DNA from: Candidatus Bipolaricaulis anaerobius
GTDB lineage: Bacteria > Bipolaricaulota > Bipolaricaulia > Bipolaricaulales > Bipolaricaulaceae
Direction of reading: 5' to 3'
Length of the DNA stretch: 64,000 nucleotides
Assembly (NCBI RefSeq): GCF_900465355.1
Contig: NZ_LS483254.1
Coordinates: 1,116,001 to 1,180,000 of the forward strand
Part shown: piece by piece, positions 15,275-25,263 of the stretch
How positions within the stretch are numbered: position 1 is the stretch's first letter
Layout of the letters: each line of letters starts with the position of its first letter
Made by a program: the position numbers and the translations under genes
The notes under the pieces: generated by a model
What the model was told of the DNA's origin: nothing
The model's database searches: none
What the model saw: the letters and a program-made list of their open reading frames with translations, nothing else

Positions 15275-16489
15275 ATGGCAAAGGAACAATTCGTACGAAC
15301 GAAGCCGCACGTCAACATCGGCACGATCGGGCACATCGACCACGGTAAGACGACCCTGACCGCGGCGATCACGAAGGTGCTCGGGCTCAAGGGGCTGGCC
15401 AAGCAGCGGTCCTACGACGAAGTCGCGAAGGCCGATGCGAAGCTATTCCGCCGTGATGCGACGAAGATCCTCACCGTGAACGTGGCCCACGTTGAGTACG
15501 AAACGGATACCCGCCACTACGCGCACATCGACTGCCCGGGGCACCAAGACTACATCAAGAACATGATCACCGGCGCCGCGCAGATGGACGGGGCGATCCT
15601 CGTCGTTTCGGCGGCCGATGGGCCGATGCCGCAGACCCGCGAGCACGTGGTGCTCGCCCGCCAAGTGAACGTTCCGGCGATCGTCGTCTTCCTGAACAAG
15701 GTGGACCTCGTCGATGACCCTGACCTGGTGGACCTCGTCGAGATCGAGATCCGCGATCTCCTCTCCAAGTACGAGTTCCCCGGCGACAAAACGCCCATCA
15801 TCCGCGGGTCGGCATCGAAGGCGCTCACGGTGGAGTCGCCGGATGACCCGGCCGCCAAGCCGATCCTCGACCTGATGGATGCCGTGGACAGCTTCATCCC
15901 GCTCCCGAAGCGCGAGGAGGACAAGCCTTTCCTGATGCCGATCGAGGACATCTTCTCCATCAAGGGCCGCGGCACGGTCGTCACCGGCCGCGTGGAGCGG
16001 GGCCGGATCACCCCCGGGGCGGAAGTGGAGATCGTCGGGCTCACGGACGAGATCCGCAAGACCGTCGCCACGAGCCTCGAGATGTTCAACAAGACCCTCG
16101 ACGAGGCGATCGCCGGGGACAACGTGGGGATCCTCCTCCGCGGCATCGAAAAGGACGAGGTGGAGCGCGGACAGGTGCTCGCCGCACCTGGCTCGATCAC
16201 CCCCCATACGGAGTTCGAGGCCCAGGTGTACGTCCTGTCCAAGGATGAAGGAGGGCGGCACAGCCCGTTCTTCAACGGCTACAAACCGCAGTTCTACTTC
16301 ACGACCACCGACGTGACCGGTGAGGTCCAGCTCCCACCGGGGGTGGAGATGGTCATGCCCGGCGACAACGTGGATCAGCTGCGGTGCAAGCTCATGAAGC
16401 ACATCGCGATGTCGGAGGGCCTGCGGTTCGCGATCCGCGAGGGCGGGCGCACCGTCGGGGCGGGCGTGGTGACGAAGATCATCAAGTGA
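15275..16489 (+). CDS. tuf: Elongation factor Tu
   Basis: A 404-residue EF-Tu that delivers aminoacyl-tRNA to the ribosome. It starts [28 protein letters not shown] with a normal P-loop (GHIDHGKT), G3 DCPGHQDY and G4 NKVD. Domains 2 and 3 follow ([24 protein letters not shown]). ATG 15275 has GAGGAGG a few bases upstream. The length is slightly above E. coli EF-Tu because of a short insertion after the switch regions. It sits behind three tRNAs and before rpmG, all on one strand. Confidence 0.98.
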   Translation: MAKEQFVRTKPHVNIGTIGHIDHGKTTLTAAITKVLGLKGLAKQRSYDEVAKADAKLFRRDATKILTVNVAHVEYETDTRHYAHIDCPGHQDYIKNMITGAAQMDGAILVVSAADGPMPQTREHVVLARQVNVPAIVVFLNKVDLVDDPDLVDLVEIEIRDLLSKYEFPGDKTPIIRGSASKALTVESPDDPAAKPILDLMDAVDSFIPLPKREEDKPFLMPIEDIFSIKGRGTVVTGRVERGRITPGAEVEIVGLTDEIRKTVATSLEMFNKTLDEAIAGDNVGILLRGIEKDEVERGQVLAAPGSITPHTEFEAQVYVLSKDEGGRHSPFFNGYKPQFYFTTTDVTGEVQLPPGVEMVMPGDNVDQLRCKLMKHIAMSEGLRFAIREGGRTVGAGVVTKIIK

Positions 16490-16490
16490 C

Positions 16491-16652
16491 ATGGCGAAAA
16501 AGGATACGATCCAGCTTGTGACGCTGGCTTGTTCCGGATGTGGACGGCACAACTACCACACCCGCCGCAACCGGAACAACACGCGGCAGAAGCTCGCCTT
16601 AAGCAAGTACTGCCGTTGGTGCGGGAAGCACACCGAACATAAGGAAGCCTAG
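16491..16652 (+). CDS. rpmG: 50S ribosomal protein L33
   Basis: A 53-residue protein that starts 2 nt after the tuf stop. It has the zinc-ribbon form of L33, with cysteine pairs CSGC and CRWC, and the conserved YHTRRNRNN stretch. The tuf-rpmG-tRNA-Trp-secE-nusG order is common in bacteria, which supports the call. Confidence 0.93.
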   Translation: MAKKDTIQLVTLACSGCGRHNYHTRRNRNNTRQKLALSKYCRWCGKHTEHKEA

Positions 16653-16702
16653 CCCCTCGACGGAGGGGAGCGGTATCCCCGCCGGCCGATCGGGCGGCGG
16701 GG
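16653..16702 (+). other. Two GC-rich hairpins between rpmG and tRNA-Trp
   Basis: CCCCTC-GACG-GAGGGG (16653-16668) is followed by CCCCGCCG and its complement CGGCGGGG around a 10-nt loop (16677-16702). There is no run of T, so they are more likely RNA-processing or stability elements next to the tRNA than terminators. Confidence 0.5.
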
Positions 16703-16706
16703 TTCG

Positions 16707-16782
16707 AGGCCCGTAGCTCAAGTGGCAGAGCGGCGGACTCCAAATCCGCAGGCTGGGGGTTCAAGTCCTCCCGGGCCTGCCA
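16707..16782 (+). tRNA. tRNA-Trp (CCA)
   Basis: Acceptor AGGCCCG pairs with CGGGCCT, discriminator G, encoded 3' CCA. The anticodon loop is CTCCAAA with CCA at 16740-16742. It lies between rpmG and secE, the usual place for tRNA-Trp. Confidence 0.95.
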
Positions 16783-16795
16783 GCGAGGGAAGAGG

Positions 16796-16987
16796 ATGAA
16801 TGCGATGCAGAGGGTCCGGAACTACCTGACGTCCGTCCGGACGGAGGTCGCTCGGGTGAGCTGGCCATCGCGCAAGGAAGTGGTGAGCCTGACCGTGCTC
16901 ATCATCATCCTGTCCGTGGTGCTGGGGGTCTACCTCGGGCTCGCCGACCTGATCATCACCCAGATCCTCCGCCTCCTCCTCAGCTAA
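16796..16987 (+). CDS. secE: Preprotein translocase subunit SecE
   Basis: A 63-residue single-span membrane protein. The amphipathic part ends in the conserved ARVSWPSRKEV, followed by one transmembrane helix (about 30-56, rich in L, I and V). SecE clamps SecY in the Sec channel. ATG 16796 follows GAGGGAAGAGG. It lies between tRNA-Trp and nusG, as in most bacteria. Confidence 0.93.
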   Translation: MNAMQRVRNYLTSVRTEVARVSWPSRKEVVSLTVLIIILSVVLGVYLGLADLIITQILRLLLS

Positions 16988-16997
16988 GGTATCCACG

Positions 16998-18107
16998 ATG
17001 CAACGGAAGCGGTGGTACGCCATCCAGACGTACGCGGGTTCGGAATTGCGCCTCAAGCACCAGCTCGAGGAGCGGGTCCGCAACCTGGGTTGGGAGCGGC
17101 AGTTCGAGCCATTGCGCACCGGAGAGGAGGAGGAGTTCTTCTTCGTCCCGGTGGAGGAGGTGGTCACGTCCCGTTCGGGGAGGGGCCGCGCGAGCGAGTA
17201 CCGCATCCCCTACGACTACGACCTGCTGGTGGCGAACAATGAGCGTGTCCAGCGGGGCGATGTGATCGCCCGCCGCCCCCCCACCCACCTCGCCCGCCCC
17301 GCGGAGGTGGTGGCGATGGAACCCCTGTGGCGGGTGGTGGTGGAGACCCCCACCCACGCTGAGATCGAATACCTGGTCCCTCAGGAGAAGGGGTTGCGCC
17401 GCGATGTGCGGGTCGGGGAACGGACCCGGCCGGGCCTGCCGCTCACGGTGGACTCCGACGACCGCTACACCGCCGGCGAGCGCGGGGAGATCGTGGCTCG
17501 GGAGAGGGTGAAGCGCGTCACGCTGCGCTACGGGGACGGGACAGAGGAAACGCGGATCATCCCTGAGGCCTACCTCCATCCCCAGGTCCGCGTGGGGGCA
17601 GCCCTGGACGAGGGGGCGGAGATCGAGCGGGAACACAAGATCCAGGCCCGTGCCTCGGGCCTCGTCAAGGTCAAGGAGTACAAGGACAAGCGCGAGGTAT
17701 CCGTGCAACGGATCGAGAAACGGCGGTTGATCCCGGGGTACGTGTTCACCAAGATGGGCCTCGACGAGGAGGAGATGTTCGAGCTCCTCCGGGGCCTGGA
17801 GCGGTCGGCGCGGTTCGTGGGGAGCAAGACCCGGCCCGTGCCGATCGAGGGCCCGGAGATCCTGCTCGTGCAGCGCAAGGCGGGCCTCGTGGAGACCCCC
17901 CAGGCCGCGGAGGCAGCGAAGGCGCCGCGGGTCGAGGTCGAGTTCGAGGTGGGAGAGGTCATCCAGATCGTGGAGGGGCCGTTCGCCGACTTCACGGGCG
18001 AGATCCGCGAGATCGACAAGGAAGCCGAGGAAGCGGTGGTCATGGTGAAGATCTTCGGGCGGGAGACGCCGGTCCGCATTTCGTTCGACGGAATCGAGAA
18101 GGTGTAA
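16998..18107 (+). CDS. nusG: Transcription factor NusG with large NGN-domain insertion
   Basis: A 369-residue NusG, about twice the usual length. The NGN domain starts [12 protein letters not shown] and resumes at RRLIPGYVF (about residue 242). Residues ~60-235 are an insertion rich in beta strands, with turns such as VQRGDVIAR and [13 protein letters not shown] that recall barrel-sandwich folds. The KOW domain (about 317-369) has [10 protein letters not shown]. Thermotoga maritima NusG is known to carry a large insertion at the same place. NusG binds RNA polymerase, affects pausing and couples transcription to translation. It lies 10 nt after secE and before rplK. Confidence 0.93.
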   Translation: MQRKRWYAIQTYAGSELRLKHQLEERVRNLGWERQFEPLRTGEEEEFFFVPVEEVVTSRSGRGRASEYRIPYDYDLLVANNERVQRGDVIARRPPTHLARPAEVVAMEPLWRVVVETPTHAEIEYLVPQEKGLRRDVRVGERTRPGLPLTVDSDDRYTAGERGEIVARERVKRVTLRYGDGTEETRIIPEAYLHPQVRVGAALDEGAEIEREHKIQARASGLVKVKEYKDKREVSVQRIEKRRLIPGYVFTKMGLDEEEMFELLRGLERSARFVGSKTRPVPIEGPEILLVQRKAGLVETPQAAEAAKAPRVEVEFEVGEVIQIVEGPFADFTGEIREIDKEAEEAVVMVKIFGRETPVRISFDGIEKV

Positions 18108-18117
18108 GGAGACGACG

Positions 18118-18546
18118 GTGGCGAAACAACAGGTGGCGAAGATCAAGCTCCAGATCCCGGCCGGGCAGGCCAACCCCGCCCCCCCGGTGGGACCGGCGCT
18201 CGGGGAGCACAAGGTCAACATCATGGACTTCTGCAAGAAGTTCAACGAGGCGACGAAGGGAGAGGAGCCCGGCCTCATCATCCCCGTGGAGATCACGGTG
18301 TACACGGACCGCTCATTCGACCTCACGTTGAAGCAGCCGCCGGTGGCGGTCCTCCTCCGCAAGGCAGCGGGGGTGGACAAGGGTTCACCGACCGCGAAGC
18401 GGTTGCGGGTGGGACGGGTGAGCATGGAACAGGTGCGCCGGATCGCGGAGCGGAAGCTCCCCGATCTCAACACGGATGACCTCGCGGCGGCGATCCGGAT
18501 GGTGGTGGGCACGGCGGAGAACATGGGGCTCGAGGTGGTGCCATGA
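18118..18546 (+). CDS. rplK: 50S ribosomal protein L11
   Basis: A 142-residue L11 with the N-terminal [15 protein letters not shown] and [10 protein letters not shown] signatures and the RNA-binding C-terminal half. Start GTG 18118 follows AAGGAG. It overlaps rplA by 4 nt. Confidence 0.97.
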   Translation: MAKQQVAKIKLQIPAGQANPAPPVGPALGEHKVNIMDFCKKFNEATKGEEPGLIIPVEITVYTDRSFDLTLKQPPVAVLLRKAAGVDKGSPTAKRLRVGRVSMEQVRRIAERKLPDLNTDDLAAAIRMVVGTAENMGLEVVP

Positions 18547-19250
18547 AGCGCAGCCGAAGTTACGAGGCGAAGGTCGCCCTCCTGGAGCGGGAGAAGGCCT
18601 ACCCCGTCCGCGAGGCGATCGAGCTCCTCAAGAAGACGAGCACCGCCAAGTTCCCGGAGACGGCGGAGGCCGCGATCGTGCTCGGGATCAACCCCTCGCA
18701 GCACCAGGTGCGGGGGACCTGTGCACTCCCTCATGGGACGGGCAAGGCGGTGCGGGTGCTCGTGTTCGCCCGCGGGGAGAAGGTCCGCGAGGCGGAGGCC
18801 GCGGGGGCCGACTACGCGGGGGGGGAGGAGCTCGCCGAGAAGATCCAGAAGGAAGGGTGGCTTGAGTTCGAGCGGGTGGTCGCCACCCCGGACATGATGT
18901 CGGTCGTGGGAAAGCTGGGGAAGATCCTCGGCCCCCGTGGCCTCATGCCCTCCCCGAAGACCAACACCGTGACGATGGACGTCGCGGCGGCGGTGCGGGA
19001 ACTGAAGGCGGGGATGATCGAGTTCCGTGCGGATCGGGCGGGGATCGTCCATTCCATTTTCGGCAAGACGGATTTCACGGCCGAGGCGCTCCAGGAGAAC
19101 CTGGTCGCCCTCATCCGCGCCGTGCTCGAACGGAAGCCGGAGGGAGTGCGGGGACGGTACATCCAGCGCGTGTTCATCTCCGCGACGATGGGACCGGGGA
19201 TCCGCGTGGACGAGACGGACCTCCTCGCCGCCGCACAGAGGAAGGGGTGA
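18543..19250 (+). CDS. rplA: 50S ribosomal protein L1
   Basis: A 235-residue L1 of the ribosomal stalk. It has the signatures VRVLVFARG and [18 protein letters not shown] 18543 overlaps the rplK stop. In other bacteria L1 represses its own operon; no clear repeat of its rRNA site was found in the leader here. Confidence 0.97.
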   Translation: MKRSRSYEAKVALLEREKAYPVREAIELLKKTSTAKFPETAEAAIVLGINPSQHQVRGTCALPHGTGKAVRVLVFARGEKVREAEAAGADYAGGEELAEKIQKEGWLEFERVVATPDMMSVVGKLGKILGPRGLMPSPKTNTVTMDVAAAVRELKAGMIEFRADRAGIVHSIFGKTDFTAEALQENLVALIRAVLERKPEGVRGRYIQRVFISATMGPGIRVDETDLLAAAQRKG

Positions 19251-19255
19251 GGGAG

Positions 19256-19780
19256 ATGCCGCGACAGGAGAAGGTGGCGGCGGTGGAGGACCTGCGGGAG
19301 AGGCTGTCCCGCGCTCGGGCTGTGGTGATCGTGGACTACCGCGGGCTCTCCGGCCCAGACGTGACGGCCCTGCGCCGATTCGTCCGCAAGCAGGGGGTCG
19401 AACTGCGGGTCGTCAAGAACACCCTGACCCGCATCGCGGCGAGCGAGGCCGGGCTCAAGGGCTTCCCCACGAACCTCACCGGCACGAACGCCCTCCTCAT
19501 GGGGGAAGGGGATCCCGCCGTCCCGTTTCGCGTGGCGCGGGAATGCGCCCGGCGCTACCCCCAGCTCAAGGTGAAGGCGGGGGTGTTCGATGACCTGCCG
19601 GTCTCGGCAGAAGAGGCGGATTGGTACGCGACCCTTCCCACACGGGAGGAACTCCTTGGGCGGTTGGCGGGGGCCCTCGCTGGCCCCATCCGGGGGCTCG
19701 CGGTCGCGCTGTCCGGGGTCACGCGCAAGTTCGCGGTGGCGCTCTCGGAAGTCCAAAAGAAGAAAGGAGCGGAGGGATAG
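19256..19780 (+). CDS. rplJ: 50S ribosomal protein L10
   Basis: A 174-residue L10, the base of the L7/L12 stalk. It has VVIVDYRGLS and LRVVKNTLTRIA. ATG 19256 gives the family start (MPRQEKVAAVEDL); a GTG at 19247 that overlaps the rplA stop is the alternative. Confidence 0.95.
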   Translation: MPRQEKVAAVEDLRERLSRARAVVIVDYRGLSGPDVTALRRFVRKQGVELRVVKNTLTRIAASEAGLKGFPTNLTGTNALLMGEGDPAVPFRVARECARRYPQLKVKAGVFDDLPVSAEEADWYATLPTREELLGRLAGALAGPIRGLAVALSGVTRKFAVALSEVQKKKGAEG

Positions 19781-19783
19781 ACG

Positions 19784-20158
19784 ATGACAAAGGAAGAGTT
19801 TCTCCAAGCGATCGAACAGATGACGGTGAAGGACCTCGCCGAGCTCGTGTCGGCGATCGAGGAGCGGTTCGGCGTGTCGGCGCAGGTGGCGGCCCCGGTG
19901 GCCGTGGCCACCGCGGCCCCGGCCGCGGACGCTGCTGCCCAGGCGAAGTCCACGGTGGACGTCGTCCTCACGAACGCGGGTCAGCAGAAGATCCAGCTCA
20001 TCAAGGTCGTGAAGGACATCACCGGGAAGGGCCTCAAGGAGTGCAAGGACCTCGTGGACAAGCTCCCTGCGGTGATCAAGGCCGGGGTGAGCCCGGAGGA
20101 AGCCGACGACATCCAGAAGAAGCTCGTCGCCGCCGGCGCCGAAGTCGAGCTCCGCTAG
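19784..20158 (+). CDS. rplL: 50S ribosomal protein L7/L12
   Basis: A 124-residue L7/L12. It has the N-terminal dimer helix (LIKVVKD comes later), an Ala/Pro-rich hinge (about 43-60), and the C-terminal factor-binding domain with [12 protein letters not shown] and [11 protein letters not shown]. It follows rplJ by 3 nt and has AAGGAG before its ATG. Confidence 0.97.
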   Translation: MTKEEFLQAIEQMTVKDLAELVSAIEERFGVSAQVAAPVAVATAAPAADAAAQAKSTVDVVLTNAGQQKIQLIKVVKDITGKGLKECKDLVDKLPAVIKAGVSPEEADDIQKKLVAAGAEVELR

Positions 20159-20177
20159 GGAAGGACGAGCGACCCTC

Positions 20178-23100
20178 TTGGCCCAGCCTAGTCACGCTCG
20201 ACGCGGATACGGACGAGCCCGGCGGTGGAGCGAACCGCCGGCCCTCATCTCCGATCAGGTTGCGTCCTATGAGCAGTTCCTGCGCCAGGGCATCGCCGCT
20301 GCCTTTGCCGCGGTGAGCCCGATTCGCGCTCCCAATCGGGATCGCCTCTATATCGAGCTCGTCGACCCCCTGTTGGGGGAGCCGCGCTACGATGAGTGGG
20401 AGTGCCGGGACAAGGACCTCTCCCTCGCCGTGCCCCTCAAGGCCACCGGCCGCCTGTGGGAGGAGGGGCAGCTGCGGCAGGAGGCGGAGCTGTACCTGGT
20501 GGAGATCCCGCTCATGACGCCGCGGGGGACGTTCGTGATCAACGGCACGGAGAACGTCCTCGTCAACGAGCTCATCCGTTCGCCGGGGGTGTACATCACC
20601 CAGGAGGAGCCCCACCTCTACCGCGCCCACTTCCTTCCCGAGTCGGGGGCGTGGCTCGAGCTCGACCTGGACACGAAACGGTGGACGCTGCGCGCCAACC
20701 TCGACCGGCGGGGCAAGGTGCCCGTGACGACCCTCCTCCGCGCGGTCGGCCTCGCCGAACAGGAGATCCTCACCCAGTACGCCGTGACGGTGCCGGTGGA
20801 GGACCTCCCGGAGCGCCTCGCCCTGTGGAAGCGAGCGACGCTCGCCGAGGCCATCGCCGCCGGTGATGCGGAATGGAAGCCGGGCGAGGAGATCACCCCC
20901 GAACGGGCGGCGGCCCTCGTGCGCCTGGGGAAGTCCCGGGTCCGCCTCGTCCACCCGGCGATCGCCAAGTCGCTTGACGAAGAACATGAGAAGCGGATCA
21001 CGACCCAGGAGGAGGCGGCCCGCTACATCTACCTCCGGCTCCGCTCCGGGGAGAGGGTGACCTCCACCCAGGCATTCGAATACCTGCACAACCTGTACTT
21101 CAACCCGGAAACGTACCGGCTGACCCATGTCGGCCGGTTCAAGGTCAACCGCAAGCTTGGCCTGACGGGCGAGGAAACCTGCCTCACCCCGCCGGACCTG
21201 TTCGAAGCGCTCGCGCTCCTCCTCCGCACGCCCGAGGATCCATCCCTCGTGGACGAGACGGACCACCTGGCCAACAAGCGGGTCCGCCTCCCCGGGGAGC
21301 AAGCCCAGATGGCGTTGCGGGAGGGCCTGACCCGCATGGCGCGCATCGCCCAGGACAAGCTGTCCCACTACGACCCGGAGGACAAGGATGCCCTGCGCCG
21401 CATCGTCTCCGCCCGGACGATCCAGGCCTCGCTGAACTACCTCTTCTACACGGGGCGCCTGTCCCAGTTCCTCGAGCAGACGAACCCGCTCTCCGAGCTC
21501 ACCCACAAGCGCCGCTTGTCGGCCCTGGGGAGCCTCACCGCGCGGCGGGCGAAGATCGAGATCCGCGACGTCCACGCCTCCCACTACGCCCGGATCTGCC
21601 CCATCGAGACCCCAGAGGGCCAGAACATCGGGCTCATCACGTCGCTCGCGCTCCACGCTCGGGTCAACGACTACGGGTTCCTGGAGGCGCCGTACGTGGT
21701 GGTGAAGGGCGGGCGGGTCACGGGAGAGATCCGGTACCTCATGGCCGATGACGAGCGGCAGTACAGGATTGCCCCCGCCACGATCTCCATCGGAAAAGAC
21801 GGGCGGATCGTGGACACGCGCGTCCAGGTGCGTACCGGAAACGAGGAGGTCCACTTCGTATCTCCGGAGGAGGTGGACTTCGTCGAGGTGGCCCCGGACA
21901 TCATCGTCGGGGCATCGGCGGCCCTGATCCCGTTCCTCGAACACGACGATGCCAACCGGGCCCTGATGGGCGCGAACATGCAACGGCAGGCGGTGCCCCT
22001 CCTCCGCCCGGAGAGCCCCCTCGTGGGGACGGGCCTCGAGGGCAAGGCCGCGCGCGACTCAGGGGCGACCCTCCTCGCGGAGGAGGGCGGGAGCGTGGCC
22101 TACGTCGACGCGCAGCGGATCGAGGTCAAGGGGAAGAAGGAGACGAAGGCCTACCGTCTCCTCAACTACGAGCGCTCAAACCAGGATACAATCCTGCACC
22201 AGTGCCCCGCGGTCCGGATCGGGGACAAGGTGAAGCGGGGAGACGTGCTCGCCGACAGCCAATCCTCCGTGAACGGGGAGCTCGCCCTGGGGACGAACCT
22301 CCTTGTCGGGTTCCTCCCGTTCGAGGGGTACAACTACGAGGACGCGATCGTCCTCTCCGAGAAGCTGGTGCGGGAGAACCGCCTCGACTCGATCCACATC
22401 CAGGAGTTCGAGGTCCGCGCCGAGGAGACGAAGCTCGGGCCGGAGGAGATCACGGCCGACATCCCCAACATCTCGCGGGAGGCGCTCCGCAACCTGGACG
22501 AGCACGGGATCGTGCGCGCGGGGACCGAGGTCCAGACGGGGGATGTCCTCGTGGGGAAGATCACCCCCCGCGGGGAGGCCGAGCCAACGCCGGAGGAGCG
22601 GATCTTCCGGTCCATCTTCGGGGAGCGGATGCGCAACTTCAAGAACACGTCGCTCAAGATGCCCCCCATCTCCGGCACGGCGACCGTGATCCGCGTCAAG
22701 CGGATGTCCCGCGCCGCGGGGGACGAGCTCGAGGCCGGGGTCAACGAGCTCGTCAAGGTCTACGTCGCCCAGCGACGGCGGATCGCAGTGGGGGACAAGC
22801 TCGCCGGCCGCCACGGGAACAAGGGCGTGATCTCCGCGATCCTCCCCGACGAGGACATGCCGTTCCTGCCGGATGGCACGCACCTCGACGTGGTCCTGAA
22901 CCCGCTTGGTGTCCCGTCGCGCATGAACCTGGGCCAGATCTTCGAGGCCAACTTGGGGTGGCTCGCCGCCCTGCGGGGGGAAACGGTCGCCTCCCCGGTG
23001 TTCGACGGCGCCCGGGAGGAGGAGATCCTGACCGATCTCACCCAGGCCCTCGTCGAGCACGGCCTTGCCGATGGAAAGCAGTTCGATGGGAAGGTCGTGT

Positions 23101-23519
23101 TGCGGGATGGCCGCACCGGGGAACCGTTCCAGGCGCCGATCACGGTCGGCGTGCTCTACCTCCTCAAACTCGAACACATCGCTGCGGAGAAGATCCATGC
23201 CCGCTCCACTGGCCCGTACGCCCTCATCACCCAGCAACCGTTGGGGGGCAAGGCCCAGTTCGGAGGCCAGCGGCTGGGGGAGATGGAGGTGTGGGCCCTC
23301 GAGGCCTACGGCGCGTCTGCCCTCCTTCAGGAGATGGTGACCCTCAAGTCGGATGACGTGAAGGGGCGCGTTCAGCTGTACAAGGCGATCCTGCGCGGGG
23401 AGGACTTCCCCCGACCCGGCATCCCCGAGTCGTTCCGCGTCCTGTGGCAGGAGCTACGGTGCCTCGGGCTATCCGCCAAGGCCTACGACGAGGCCGACCG
23501 AGAACTGGAGATCGTGTGA
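20178..23519 (+). CDS. rpoB: RNA polymerase beta subunit
   Basis: A 1113-residue beta subunit, short like those without lineage-specific inserts. The rifampicin region reads SQFLEQTNPLSELTHKRRLS. Other signatures are ETPEGQNIGLI, the NTP-site GRHGNKGVIS, and KAQFGGQRLGEMEVWALEAYG near the end. The start is TTG 20178, with GGAAGGA ahead of it; no ATG or GTG in frame gives the expected N-terminus. Normally rpoC follows directly. Here the stop is followed 4 nt later by a NUDIX gene, and rpoC is nowhere in the window. Confidence 0.97.
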   Translation: MAQPSHARRGYGRARRWSEPPALISDQVASYEQFLRQGIAAAFAAVSPIRAPNRDRLYIELVDPLLGEPRYDEWECRDKDLSLAVPLKATGRLWEEGQLRQEAELYLVEIPLMTPRGTFVINGTENVLVNELIRSPGVYITQEEPHLYRAHFLPESGAWLELDLDTKRWTLRANLDRRGKVPVTTLLRAVGLAEQEILTQYAVTVPVEDLPERLALWKRATLAEAIAAGDAEWKPGEEITPERAAALVRLGKSRVRLVHPAIAKSLDEEHEKRITTQEEAARYIYLRLRSGERVTSTQAFEYLHNLYFNPETYRLTHVGRFKVNRKLGLTGEETCLTPPDLFEALALLLRTPEDPSLVDETDHLANKRVRLPGEQAQMALREGLTRMARIAQDKLSHYDPEDKDALRRIVSARTIQASLNYLFYTGRLSQFLEQTNPLSELTHKRRLSALGSLTARRAKIEIRDVHASHYARICPIETPEGQNIGLITSLALHARVNDYGFLEAPYVVVKGGRVTGEIRYLMADDERQYRIAPATISIGKDGRIVDTRVQVRTGNEEVHFVSPEEVDFVEVAPDIIVGASAALIPFLEHDDANRALMGANMQRQAVPLLRPESPLVGTGLEGKAARDSGATLLAEEGGSVAYVDAQRIEVKGKKETKAYRLLNYERSNQDTILHQCPAVRIGDKVKRGDVLADSQSSVNGELALGTNLLVGFLPFEGYNYEDAIVLSEKLVRENRLDSIHIQEFEVRAEETKLGPEEITADIPNISREALRNLDEHGIVRAGTEVQTGDVLVGKITPRGEAEPTPEERIFRSIFGERMRNFKNTSLKMPPISGTATVIRVKRMSRAAGDELEAGVNELVKVYVAQRRRIAVGDKLAGRHGNKGVISAILPDEDMPFLPDGTHLDVVLNPLGVPSRMNLGQIFEANLGWLAALRGETVASPVFDGAREEEILTDLTQALVEHGLADGKQFDGKVVLRDGRTGEPFQAPITVGVLYLLKLEHIAAEKIHARSTGPYALITQQPLGGKAQFGGQRLGEMEVWALEAYGASALLQEMVTLKSDDVKGRVQLYKAILRGEDFPRPGIPESFRVLWQELRCLGLSAKAYDEADRELEIV

Positions 23520-23523
23520 TCCT

Positions 23524-23958
23524 ATGCCGGACGAACGCGCGTCCGGGGTGATCCTGTTCCGCACCACGCCGGCAGGGCGCCACTACCTCATCATCAAGAA
23601 CAGGATCGGCGGGCACTGGGGGTTCCCCAAGGGGCGCCTCGAACCGGGGGAGGACGAGCTCCAGGCCGCGCTGCGGGAGGTCAGGGAGGAGGTTCGGATC
23701 ACCCGCCTCAACTTGCGGCCGGAGTTCAGGGAGCGCCTCGCGTACCGGTTCGTCCGCGACCGGGAGGTCGTGAACAAGGAGGTCACCCTATTCCTCGCCG
23801 CGACGGATGAGGAGGGGATCGCGGAGGGAAGCGAGATTATGGCCCTGGAATGGCTCCCCCTGCCGCAAGCGCTGGCGCGGCTGACCTATCCTGAGCAGCG
23901 GACCGCCCTCCTCCGTGCTGACGCGTTCCTCCAGGCGCTCCCCCGCGCGGAGGGGTGA
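23524..23958 (+). CDS. NUDIX hydrolase, Ap4A-hydrolase-like
   Basis: A 144-residue NUDIX protein. GHWGFPKGRLEPGED leads into the Nudix box with REVREE, which supplies the metal-binding glutamates. The box's usual final Gly is Arg (EEVRI instead of ExxGU). The GFPKG form is typical of bis(5'-nucleosyl)-tetraphosphatases, which remove the alarmone Ap4A. It occupies the place of rpoC, 4 nt after rpoB, and is likely co-transcribed. Exact substrate is inferred. Confidence 0.85.
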   Translation: MPDERASGVILFRTTPAGRHYLIIKNRIGGHWGFPKGRLEPGEDELQAALREVREEVRITRLNLRPEFRERLAYRFVRDREVVNKEVTLFLAATDEEGIAEGSEIMALEWLPLPQALARLTYPEQRTALLRADAFLQALPRAEG

Positions 23959-23964
23959 CCGAAC

Positions 23965-25263
23965 GTGGGCTGGCCCGTCCTCGCCTCGGCGCTCGCCATC
24001 TTCGCCGCTTCGTACGCCCTCATCTTCTCCGGGTACGTCCACCGCGCGCTGGCCGCCCTCGTCGGTGCGGTGACGATGATCGTGGCCGGAAGCGCCCTCG
24101 GGTTCTACCCTTACCACGCGGCGGTGGCGAGCATCGACATGGACACGTTGTGGCTCCTGTTCGGGATGATGGCCATCGTCGGGCTGCTCCGGGAGACCGG
24201 GTTCTTCCAGTACATCGCGATCCGGGCGGCAAAGATCGCGCGCGGCAACCTGACCATCCTCTTCCTGTCGCTGGGGGCCGCTACCGCGATCGCCTCGATG
24301 TTCCTCGACAACGTAACCACCCTCCTCACCGTGGTCCCGGTAACGATCTCCGTGACCGAGGTGCTAGGCATCCCCGCGGGGCCCCTCCTCCTCATGGAGG
24401 CGATGGCCTCCAACATCGGGGGGACCGCGACCCTCATCGGTGATCCGCCGAACATCCTCATCGGGTCAGCGGCGGGGCTCTCGTTCAACGCGTTTCTCAC
24501 CCACACCCTGCCCGTGGCCCTCGTCGTTTTCGCAGCCGCGATGGCATTCCTCCTCGCCCGGTTCCGGCGGCTGGCTACCCCCCACGCCGCGGACGTGGAG
24601 GCGGTGATGGCGATGGATGAGCGCCGGGCGCTCACCCACCCCCAGGCAATGGGGAAGCTGGTGGCCGTGCTGGGCCTCGTGTTCGCCCTGTTCGCTTCCC
24701 ACAGCGCCCTCGGCCTCACCCCAGGCGTGGTCGCCCTCGTCGGGGCGGCTCTGTGCGCCCTCATCGTTCGCCCAAACGTGGAGGCGTTCCTGCACGGCGT
24801 GGAGTGGGACCTCCTCATCTTCCTCGCCTCCCTCCTCGTGCTCACGGGCGGGCTCGAGGCGAGCGGGGCCCTGGCCGTGGTCGGCCGGTGGACGGTGAGC
24901 CTCGCCGGCGGGTCCACGCTCCTCCTGGCGCTGATCCTCCTCTGGGTGGGGGCTGGCCTGAGCTGGGTCCTGAGCGCGATTCCGACCACGGTAACCCTCG
25001 CCGCCGTCGTGCGGGGCCTGGCGGGGACGGGGATCCCCCTCACCCCCCTGTGGTGGGCCCTTGCCCTTGGGATCGGACTGGGAGCGAACGGCACCCCACT
25101 GGGCTCAGCGGCAAACATGGTCCTCATCTCCATCGCTGACCGAACCCACCAGGGAGTGAAGGCCCGGGCCTGGTTCCGCGACGGGATCCCGGTGGCCCTC
25201 CTTTCCTGCCTGATCGCCAGTGCCTTCCTCTGGTTGGGGATCGCTACGGGGTGGTTCCTGTGA
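23965..25263 (+). CDS. ArsB/NhaD-type ion transporter
   Basis: A 432-residue membrane protein with about 10-12 hydrophobic segments. The motifs FLDNVTTLLTVVPV and NIGGTATLIGDPPN are characteristic of the ArsB/NhaD/P-protein ion-transporter superfamily, and GLGANGTPLGSAANMV is the matching second repeat. Members export arsenite or exchange Na+ and H+. There is no arsenic gene nearby, so Na+/H+ exchange is a reasonable but unproved guess. Start GTG 23965; it overlaps the next gene by GTGA. Confidence 0.85.
   Translation: MGWPVLASALAIFAASYALIFSGYVHRALAALVGAVTMIVAGSALGFYPYHAAVASIDMDTLWLLFGMMAIVGLLRETGFFQYIAIRAAKIARGNLTILFLSLGAATAIASMFLDNVTTLLTVVPVTISVTEVLGIPAGPLLLMEAMASNIGGTATLIGDPPNILIGSAAGLSFNAFLTHTLPVALVVFAAAMAFLLARFRRLATPHAADVEAVMAMDERRALTHPQAMGKLVAVLGLVFALFASHSALGLTPGVVALVGAALCALIVRPNVEAFLHGVEWDLLIFLASLLVLTGGLEASGALAVVGRWTVSLAGGSTLLLALILLWVGAGLSWVLSAIPTTVTLAAVVRGLAGTGIPLTPLWWALALGIGLGANGTPLGSAANMVLISIADRTHQGVKARAWFRDGIPVALLSCLIASAFLWLGIATGWFL

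Noticed and set aside
16980-19052. A 690-codon open frame antisense to nusG, rplK and rplA
   Set aside because: It mirrors three certain genes; high GC keeps the opposite frame open, and it has no family features.
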